Assembly: GCF_003045775.1 (NCBI RefSeq)
Contig: NZ_PXNS01000005.1
Location: 62,001 to 126,000, forward strand
DNA length: 64,000 bases
Origin: Halomonas litopenaei
GTDB taxonomy: Bacteria; Pseudomonadota; Gammaproteobacteria; Pseudomonadales; Halomonadaceae
Reading direction: 5' to 3'
Of the stretch, positions 1 to 6,900 are shown piece by piece. The translations under genes and the position numbers were made by a program. The notes beneath the pieces were generated by a model, which worked only from the letters and a program-made list of their open reading frames with translations, made no database searches and was not told the origin of the DNA. Numbering within the stretch: position 1 is the stretch's first letter; each line of letters begins with the position of its first letter.

Positions 1-1
1 G

Positions 2-1372
2 CTTGCACAGTTGCGCCTGCCCGAGGCTCGACGGGTCTTCGCCGAAACTGTGTCCGCTTGCGGTCTGCCCACCTCGGTCTCCAAGTCGCGTCTGTGCGAG
101 GCGCTGGACGGCCAGTTCACGCCGCGGCGCTGGAGCGTCTGGTGGCCTGAGTCCGACGAGACCCTGGTGCGGGTGTCGGTAATGTCGGTGTGTGATCGAC
201 TGCGCCTGATGTTCTTCGGCAATCTGCGCCAGAGCTGGTCCGATTTCGTGATGGCCGAGCTTGGCCATATGCGCTATGAACGGGTGAGTCTCGATCCCGC
301 ATCGCGGGGGTTTCAGCAGCGTCAGGAGGTGGATGCCTACCTCTGCCTACATCGGCTGCGAGAGCGATTCGACGACGGCGAAGCCGTGGCTGATATCTGG
401 TCGGCAGTACCGAGGTTGCCCGACGACAACCCCTGGCTCGCGGCGCGGCGGTCTCGCCTGCTGCTGCGTCTGGGTCAGCAGGCCCAGCGAGAGGGGCAGG
501 CGGCGCTGGCGCTGGAGATCTTCTCCTTTGCTGGCCCGGGCGAAGCGCGGGTGCGTCGACTGCGCCTGCTGGAGCGAGAGGGCGAGCATCACCAGGCGTT
601 GACGCTGGCGACCCAGGCGCTCGAGGCACCGCTGGACGACGCCGAGCGCCAGGCGCTTGCCCGGCTGGTGCCGCGATTGCAGCGCCGCCTGGGTCTGCCG
701 GTGCTCAAGCCGGCAGCACAGGCGCCGCCGAAGAGCTGGAGCCTGAGCTTGCCGCCACAATCGCTGGCGGCCAGTGGCTCGGTGGAGCTGGCGCTGCGTG
801 ATCACCTGGCCCGGGATGAGGCCCCAGCCTTCTACGTCGAGAATCACCTCTTCGCCGGGCTCTTCGGGCTGCTCTGCTGGGACGTCATCTTCGCCCCCTT
901 GCCGGGAGCCTTCTTTCATCCCTTTCATCGAGGGCCGGCGGATCTGTATCGGCCAGACTTCGTATCGCGGCGGCGTGATCGCTTCGATGCCTGCCTGGAG
1001 GCGCTGGCGAGCGGCGACTACCGCGAGCGTATCAGGGCCCGCTGGCGCGACAAGCAGGGGCTGGCCAACCCCTTCGTCTACTGGGAAGTGCTCGACGAAG
1101 CCTTGCTGGAACTGGCACTTCACTGTATTGCGCCTGAACACCTGGCGGTGCTGTTCGAGCGCCTTCTCGAGGATCTCAAGGCCAACCGATCTGGCTGGCC
1201 GGACCTGATCCAGTTCTTTCCCGATGCTGGGCAGGGCCAGCCCCGCTATCGTCTGATCGAGGTCAAGGCGCCAGGTGACCGGCTGCAGGACAACCAGCGA
1301 CGTTGGCTTGAGCACTTCCAGTGCCACGGCATTCCGGTGTCGGTGTGCCACGTGAGGTGGTCCGATGGCTGA
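2..1372 (+). CDS. FAN1-like VRR-NUC domain nuclease (5' end missing)
   Basis: The reading frame is open from base 2, so the true start lies upstream of the window; the TTG at 11 is not a convincing start. The visible 456 residues end in a VRR-NUC nuclease domain with the motif GWPDLIQFF followed by RLIEVKAPGDRLQDNQ, the PD-x(n)-EVK core shared with FAN1. FAN1-type enzymes are structure-specific nucleases that act on branched DNA and interstrand crosslinks. The middle is rich in helix-forming Leu/Ala/Arg sequence, as expected for the SAP/TPR-like scaffold of the family. Its last 8 bases overlap the start of the helicase gene, so the two are translationally coupled and probably work in one repair pathway. 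The nuclease assignment is firm; the substrate is inferred from the family. Confidence 0.85.
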   Translation, partial: LAQLRLPEARRVFAETVSACGLPTSVSKSRLCEALDGQFTPRRWSVWWPESDETLVRVSVMSVCDRLRLMFFGNLRQSWSDFVMAELGHMRYERVSLDPASRGFQQRQEVDAYLCLHRLRERFDDGEAVADIWSAVPRLPDDNPWLAARRSRLLLRLGQQAQREGQAALALEIFSFAGPGEARVRRLRLLEREGEHHQALTLATQALEAPLDDAERQALARLVPRLQRRLGLPVLKPAAQAPPKSWSLSLPPQSLAASGSVELALRDHLARDEAPAFYVENHLFAGLFGLLCWDVIFAPLPGAFFHPFHRGPADLYRPDFVSRRRDRFDACLEALASGDYRERIRARWRDKQGLANPFVYWEVLDEALLELALHCIAPEHLAVLFERLLEDLKANRSGWPDLIQFFPDAGQGQPRYRLIEVKAPGDRLQDNQRRWLEHFQCHGIPVSVCHVRWSDG

Positions 1373-3701
1373 GGGGTTTTCATCGTCTGACGATGCCGAG
1401 ACAGCTACCTCGGACACGGCCGAGTCGGTCTCTCTCCGCGTCGGCGTGCGCGAACTGTGCGAGTTCACCGGTAGACGCGGTGATCTGGATCACCGCTTCA
1501 CCCCGGCCCCCAGCTCGCGGGAAGGGATAGAGGGCCATGCCCGCGTCGTGGCCCGACGTGGCGAAGGCTACCGCAGTGAGGTGATGGTGGTCGCCACCCT
1601 CGAGGGACTCAAGGTCCAGGGGCGCATCGACGGTGTGGCCGAGAACGGTGGGCGACTCGAAGAGATCAAGACCCACCGGGGACGCCTGGAGCGCATGGCC
1701 GACAATCAGCGCGCGTTGCACTGGGCCCAGGTGCGGGCCTACGGCGCACTTTGGTGCCACCAGCAAGGGCGCGAGCGGATTACCCTGGCGCTGGTCTATC
1801 TGGATCTGGTCAGCGGTCGCGAGACTTGCCTGAGCGTCGAGGCCGAGGCCGCCACGCTGTGGCAGGAGCTTGAGTCGGCCTGTCGCGCCTATCGAGCCTG
1901 GGCGCTGGCCGAAGCCTCACATCGCCGGCGGCGAGATGAAGCGCTGGACCGTCTGACGTTTCCCTACCCGGCGTTCAGGCCTGGGCAGCGCGAGATGGCC
2001 GAGACCACCTACAAGGCCGTCGCCACTGGCCGGGATCTGCTGATCGAGGCGCCGACTGGCATCGGCAAGACCCTGGGGAGCCTGTTCCCGCTGCTCAAAG
2101 CGATGCCCCGCCAGGCGCTGGACCGCGCCGCCTTTCTGACCATGAAGACCACCGGCCGACAGCTGGCGCTGGCGGCACTGGCGCAGCTCGACCCTGGCCC
2201 ACAGCGCAAGCTGCGCACGCTGGAGCTGATCGCTCGGGACAAGGCCTGCGAGCATCCTCAGCTGGCCTGCCACGGAGATAGCTGTCCTCTGGCTGAGGGC
2301 TTCTACGACCGACTGCCCGAGGCGAGGCAGGCGGCAGTGGAGCAGGGCTGGCTGGATCGTGACGGACTCAGGCAGGTGGCGCTTGAGCATCGCGTCTGCC
2401 CCTACTACCTGGGCCAGGAGATGGCTCGCTGGTGCGATCTGGTGGTCGGCGACGTCAATCACTATTTCGACTCGAGCGCGCTGTTGCACGGCTTGGCCCA
2501 GGCGCGACAGTGGCGCCTGGGTGTGCTGGTGGACGAAGCCCACAACCTGATCGAGCGTGCCCGTGGCATGTACTCGGCGAGCCTCGACCAGCGCCGTCTT
2601 GCTCGTTTGCAAAAGGAGGCGCCGGGGGCGCTGCGCCAGCCTCTGGCCAGGGTGATCAAGCAGTGGCAGGCACTGGTGCGTCAGCACGGCGGAGAGGACC
2701 CGGGCAGTCGCGAAGCGCCACGCTGGTTTGCCCTCGACGCCTTGCCGGCGGAGTTGATCGGCTCCCTTCAGGGACTCTGTGGTGCCATCGGCGACCACCT
2801 GGGCGAGCATCCGGAGGACACCCAGCCGGCGCTGACCGACTGCCTGTTCGAGGCGTTGGCCTTCGTTCGGCTGGCGGAGCGTTTCGGTGATCATTCGCTG
2901 TGCGAGCTCACCCGTCACGGGCGCGGGCGGGCACGACTGGCCATCGTCAACCAGGTGCCCGCCGACTTCCTGCGGCCCCGTTTCGCCGCGGCTCACGCAA
3001 GCGTGCTGTTTTCCGCGACCCTGGCGCCACCACGCTATCAGATCGACCTGCTGGGGCTAGCCGAGGACACGGTATGGTCCGAGGTCGCGTCGCCTTTTGT
3101 CGCCGAGCAGCTCGAGGTGCGGGTGTGCGCGCAGCTGTCTACCCGCTACCGCGATCGGAAGCGATCCCTGCCGGGAATACTCGACGTCATGAGCGAGCAG
3201 TACCGTCGACGTCCCGGCCACTATCTGGCGTTCTTCTCGAGCTTCGCCTACCTGGAGCAGGTGCGAGAAGCCCTGGCCGAGGCCCATCCCGACATTCCTC
3301 AGCGCGCCCAGCGACGCGCCATGAGCGAGGCGGAGCGGGAGGCCTTTCTGGAGGACTTTGTGCCAGGGGGTGAGGGAATCGCCTTCGCGGTACTCGGAGG
3401 CGCCTTCGCCGAAGGCGTCGACCTGCCCGGCGAGCGTTTGATCGGTGCCTTTGTCGCCACCCTGGGGCTACCCCCCAGCGATGCCCGCCAGGAGGCGCTG
3501 AAGACACGCCTCGAGCAACGCTTCGGTCGCGGTGACGACTACGCCTATCGTATTCCCGGGCTGATCAAGGTGGTCCAGGCGGCCGGGCGGGTCATTCGCG
3601 GGCCCCAGGATACCGGCACCCTGGTATTGCTGGACGATCGCTTCGCCAGACCGGAGGTGCAGGCGAGGCTGCCCCGCTGGTGGGAAACGGCCCGGCGCTG
3701 A
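1365..3701 (+). CDS. DinG/XPD-type Fe-S helicase with an N-terminal PD-(D/E)XK nuclease domain
   Basis: This 778-residue superfamily 2 helicase starts with an ATG inside the stop region of the upstream nuclease gene. Residues about 1-190 look like a RecB/Cas4-type nuclease domain: D89 in GRIDG, E100 and K102 in EEIKT, then a WAQVRAY motif. The helicase follows, with Walker A Lys235 (PTGIGKT), the DEAH box at 390-393, and Cys295, Cys302, Cys307 and Cys345 placed as the 4Fe-4S ligands of XPD/DinG. The C-terminal motor ends in VVQAAGRVIRG (motif VI). It should be an ATP-dependent 5'-3' DNA helicase that can also cut. E. coli DinG and YoaA lack this N-terminal nuclease, so I give no gene symbol. 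Helicase class is sure; active nuclease is inferred from the motif set. Confidence 0.9.
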   Translation: MAEGFSSSDDAETATSDTAESVSLRVGVRELCEFTGRRGDLDHRFTPAPSSREGIEGHARVVARRGEGYRSEVMVVATLEGLKVQGRIDGVAENGGRLEEIKTHRGRLERMADNQRALHWAQVRAYGALWCHQQGRERITLALVYLDLVSGRETCLSVEAEAATLWQELESACRAYRAWALAEASHRRRRDEALDRLTFPYPAFRPGQREMAETTYKAVATGRDLLIEAPTGIGKTLGSLFPLLKAMPRQALDRAAFLTMKTTGRQLALAALAQLDPGPQRKLRTLELIARDKACEHPQLACHGDSCPLAEGFYDRLPEARQAAVEQGWLDRDGLRQVALEHRVCPYYLGQEMARWCDLVVGDVNHYFDSSALLHGLAQARQWRLGVLVDEAHNLIERARGMYSASLDQRRLARLQKEAPGALRQPLARVIKQWQALVRQHGGEDPGSREAPRWFALDALPAELIGSLQGLCGAIGDHLGEHPEDTQPALTDCLFEALAFVRLAERFGDHSLCELTRHGRGRARLAIVNQVPADFLRPRFAAAHASVLFSATLAPPRYQIDLLGLAEDTVWSEVASPFVAEQLEVRVCAQLSTRYRDRKRSLPGILDVMSEQYRRRPGHYLAFFSSFAYLEQVREALAEAHPDIPQRAQRRAMSEAEREAFLEDFVPGGEGIAFAVLGGAFAEGVDLPGERLIGAFVATLGLPPSDARQEALKTRLEQRFGRGDDYAYRIPGLIKVVQAAGRVIRGPQDTGTLVLLDDRFARPEVQARLPRWWETARR

Positions 3702-3812
3702 CGTCGTCCCTGTGTCTGACCTGTCGCTGCCCTTGTCCGTTCTCTGCCCTTGCCTGGGCAGACTGGCCGTCGACGTGGCCGGTGAATGGCAGGGCAAGCG
3801 ACTTCTGACATG

Positions 3813-3845
3813 AGGGCCGGAGGTTCTAGCACTAGGGCCGGAGGT
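3813..3845. repeat. 12-bp direct repeat between convergent genes
   Basis: AGGGCCGGAGGT occurs at 3813-3824 and again at 3834-3845, the second copy touching the stop end of the antiporter gene. The rest of the 143-base gap between the convergent helicase and antiporter genes shows only a weak CTGCCC/GGGCAG hairpin near 3744-3761. Confidence 0.5.
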
Positions 3846-5701
3846 CAGGACTCGTTGGCCGAGCGCTTGGTGTCGTCGCTATCCGAGGCTTGGCGCCGGG
3901 GGATTTCCTCGACCCGGGTCAGGATGTCCTCGTCGGCCTCGAACAGGGTCTCGAGCTCCTTGGCCGCCTGTCGCACCGTCTGCATCTGCTTCTTCTCGTT
4001 GCCGAAGACCTCGAGCTGACGCCGCAGGGTCTCCTCGTCGTGGGGGCGGAAGGTGTCGATGGTGTGCTGGGCCTGGTCGCGGGGCACACCGAGCCCGATC
4101 AGCACCTCACGGGTCATTTCCAGGCTCGCCGGCAGCAGCTCACGAAGGATAAAGCCGACCTTGGCACGCATCAGCAGCTGGGCATGGTGACGATCTCGGG
4201 CACGTGCATAGATCTTGAGGTGAGGGAAGCGCTTGCTGGCGCGATGGATGATGCGCATCGAGATATCCGGATCGCCGACCGCGACCACCAGCACCTGGGC
4301 ATGACGCGCGCCGGCGGCATCCAGCAGGTCCAGTCGGGTAGCGTCGCCGTAGTACACCTTGTTGCCGTAGCGACGCACGAAGTCGACGTGGTCGGCATTG
4401 ATGTCGAGGACGGTGTAGGGGATCTCGAGCCCTTGAAGCGCACGCCCCATGATCTGGCCGAAGCGACCGAAGCCGACCAGAATGATGCGTGGCGAATCAT
4501 CGCCCATGGCATCGAAGTCGCGCTTGGGCCGAGGCTTCTTGAACAATGGCCGCACCAGCCGTTCGTGGCCCAGAAACAGGATCGGGGTGGCGGCCATGGA
4601 CAGCGACACTACCAGCACCAGAACGTGCACGAGGTCCTGCGCCAGCAAGGCGGCGGAACCCGCGGCGGTCAACAGCACGAAGGCGAATTCTCCGCCCTGT
4701 GACAACAGCACACCGAGGGTGGTGGTCTCGCGCCAGCCGCAGCGGTAGACCCGAGCGGCGATCATCAGGCTGGCGCCCTTGGCCAGCAGCAGCAGTGCGG
4801 TCAGCCCCAGCACCAGCCCAGGGGACTGTGTCAGCAGACCGACCTTGGCGGTCATGCCCACCGCCATGAAGAATAGCCCCAGCAGCAGACCGCGAAACGG
4901 TTCGATGTCGGCCTCGATGCTGTGGCGATACTCGGAATCGGCCAGCAGGATACCGGCGATAAAGGCGCCAAGTGCCATGGACAGTCCGGCGAGCTCCATC
5001 AGCAGGGCGGCACCGATCAGTACCAGCAACGACATGCCGGCGAACACTTCGCGGCTGTCGGTGGCCGCGGCCAGGCGGAACAGCGGCGGCAGCAGCTTGC
5101 GCCCGCCAAAGATCAGACCGGTGAAGGCGGCGACGGCGATGGCGACTTCCTTGAGCACCGCAGTCATGCCGCCGCTGACCAGCGAGTCGGCGGCAAGGAT
5201 CGGAATCACCGCCAGTACCGGAATGGCCGCCATGTCCTGGAACAGCAGCAGCGCAAAGGCATGGCGTCCGTGGCGGCTGTTGAGTTCCTGGCGCTCGCCC
5301 AGCAGGTGCAGTACCAGTGGCGTAGAGCAAAGCCCCAGACTGAAGCCCACCACCGCCGCCGCCACCGGCGGAAGGCCCAGTGCCAGGGCGGTCAGGCCCA
5401 GCACCAGGGTAGTGATGGCCACCTGCAGGCTGCCAAAGCCGAACACCGCCTTGCGCATCAGCTTGAGCCGCGCCGGTTTCAGCTCCAGGCCGATGACGAA
5501 CAGCAGAAAGACGATACCGACTTGCGAGAACTGCAGTACCCCTTCTGCGTCCGGTACCAGGCCGAGGGCCGAGGGGCCAATCAGCACGCCGGCGATCAGG
5601 TAGCCGAGCACTTCCCCCAGGCCAAGGCGTTTGATGATCGGGACCACCAGCACCGCCGCAGTGAGAAAGATCAAGACGTTGAGAAGCAGCGCGGTGGCCA
5701 A
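3845..5701 (-). CDS. CPA2-family cation:proton antiporter, KefB/KefC-like, with TrkA-N domain
   Basis: An inner-membrane antiporter with about twelve hydrophobic segments in its first 390 residues, followed by a Rossmann RCK (TrkA-N) domain that begins RIILVGFGRFGQ and binds a nucleotide. Relatives exchange K+ or Na+ for protons; KefB/KefC are gated by glutathione adducts to acidify the cell during electrophile attack. The frame can be extended to 5761, but I chose the TTG at 5701 because GGAGA sits seven bases upstream and the protein then starts directly with the first membrane helix, as Kef proteins do (618 aa). The C-terminus is highly charged. A glutathione S-transferase gene lies upstream on the same strand. 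Ion specificity cannot be read from the sequence. Confidence 0.88.
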   Translation of the reverse strand: MATALLLNVLIFLTAAVLVVPIIKRLGLGEVLGYLIAGVLIGPSALGLVPDAEGVLQFSQVGIVFLLFVIGLELKPARLKLMRKAVFGFGSLQVAITTLVLGLTALALGLPPVAAAVVGFSLGLCSTPLVLHLLGERQELNSRHGRHAFALLLFQDMAAIPVLAVIPILAADSLVSGGMTAVLKEVAIAVAAFTGLIFGGRKLLPPLFRLAAATDSREVFAGMSLLVLIGAALLMELAGLSMALGAFIAGILLADSEYRHSIEADIEPFRGLLLGLFFMAVGMTAKVGLLTQSPGLVLGLTALLLLAKGASLMIAARVYRCGWRETTTLGVLLSQGGEFAFVLLTAAGSAALLAQDLVHVLVLVVSLSMAATPILFLGHERLVRPLFKKPRPKRDFDAMGDDSPRIILVGFGRFGQIMGRALQGLEIPYTVLDINADHVDFVRRYGNKVYYGDATRLDLLDAAGARHAQVLVVAVGDPDISMRIIHRASKRFPHLKIYARARDRHHAQLLMRAKVGFILRELLPASLEMTREVLIGLGVPRDQAQHTIDTFRPHDEETLRRQLEVFGNEKKQMQTVRQAAKELETLFEADEDILTRVEEIPRRQASDSDDTKRSANES

Positions 5702-5955
5702 GGTCGGGTCTCCAGGGCGGCTCGTGGGTGGGCCCCATAGCATACCTGATGTCACCGGCATGCATGTTATGCCGATAGCAGCGTGGGCGCTGGGGCGGGG
5801 CTCTGTTGCAGGAGGGCTCTGTTACAGGGCGTTGATGCAGGGCTCTGAGGCGGAGCTTTGCTGCGGTGTGCTGGTGCCGGGGCTGGTTCGCGGTGCTGGA
5901 CAGCCCCCGGCGTCACGGCACCTTTAGCGCCGTGGGCCGCAGCGGGGGCTTCTGC

Positions 5956-6573
5956 TCATTCGGACGAGAGGCTGTCCTCACCGAGGGCGACATAGCCTGG
6001 CAGTGCCTGGATACGTTGGATCCAGGCACGAATGCCGGGAAAGGCGCCGAGATCGAAGCCGCCTTCGTGGGCCACATGGGTGTAGGCGTAGAGCGAGATG
6101 TCGGCGATGGTGGGGTGCTCGCCCACCAGAAAGGGCGTAGCCTCCAGCTGACGCTCCATGACGCCGAGCGCCTTGTAGCCGCCTTGTTGCTTGGCATCGA
6201 ATTCGGCCCGCCGGTCCTCCGGCAATCCGAGGTAGAGCGAGATGAAGCGCGCCACGGCGATGTAGGGCTCATGACTGTACTGTTCGAAGTATTGCCACTG
6301 CAGCACCTTGGCATGGCGGTAACGATCCTCGGGCAGCCACTCACTGCCGCTGGCCAGGTAGTGGAGGATAGCGTTGGATTCCGCCAGAAAGCGTCCATCA
6401 TCCAGCTCGAGCAGGGGGATCTTGCCGTTGGGGTTGCGGCCCAGGAAGTCTTCTTCGCGGGTGTCCCCGGCCAGGATGTCGATGCCTATCCACACCATGC
6501 GAATGTCCAGCAGCGATGCCAGCAGCTTGATCTTGTAGCAGTTTCCCGAGCGTGTATCGCCGTAGAGATTCAT
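5956..6573 (-). CDS. Glutathione S-transferase family protein
   Basis: 205 residues with the GST layout: an N-terminal thioredoxin-like domain containing NPNGKIPLLELDDG and the glutathione-contacting ESNAILHYLA, then an all-helical domain ending near residue 200. The start is supported by AGGGG just upstream. It would conjugate glutathione to electrophiles or reduce bound substrates in the cytosol. It lies upstream of, and on the same strand as, the Kef-type antiporter with a gap of about 250 bases to the chosen start. That gap contains several GGGCTCTG-like direct repeats near 5800-5850. Co-orientation with a Kef protein suggests a shared electrophile response, but co-transcription is not proven. 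Confidence 0.9.
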   Translation of the reverse strand: MNLYGDTRSGNCYKIKLLASLLDIRMVWIGIDILAGDTREEDFLGRNPNGKIPLLELDDGRFLAESNAILHYLASGSEWLPEDRYRHAKVLQWQYFEQYSHEPYIAVARFISLYLGLPEDRRAEFDAKQQGGYKALGVMERQLEATPFLVGEHPTIADISLYAYTHVAHEGGFDLGAFPGIRAWIQRIQALPGYVALGEDSLSSE

Positions 6574-6900
6574 GGAGGTGTCCCCTGGTGCATGGATGAA
6601 GAGTCTATGGTGTCACTATTGCGGGAGGCGGGAAGGTCGACAGCGCGATTCGGCACTGAGCGACGCTGCGGGAGTCGCAGTGGCATCTGGCAGCTTCTAT
6701 CCTGTTCCAGGCGGTCAGGGCCGCCCCGTACCGAAGGGTAGTCTAACCCTTGTAGCATGGAGCTGCGCCCCAGTAGCAAGAGCGGCAAGAGCGGCAATAG
6801 TGTCGAGAGCGGCCAAAAGGGCAAGCGCGGCGTGAGCGGCAGGATGGGCAAGAGCGTCGAGCTGGCCCGACTCGAAGTCAAGGATGCCGGAGGTAAGGCG
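6574..6900. other. Intergenic region with degenerate AAGAGCGGC repeats
   Basis: This 327-base gap separates the divergent GST gene from the PQQ dehydrogenase-like gene. Between about 6770 and 6865 it holds imperfect copies of AAGAGCGGC. The frame of the downstream gene stays open back to an ATG at 6757, which would add 48 Ser/Gly/Lys-rich residues. I left these out because a much better ribosome site lies before the ATG at 6901. No clear promoter was recognised. Confidence 0.4.

Noticed and set aside
6757..6900. N-terminal extension of the PQQ dehydrogenase-like protein
   Set aside because: The extra 48 residues come from repetitive GAGCGGC-like DNA and the ATG at 6757 has no ribosome site, while 6901 has GGAGG at seven bases.
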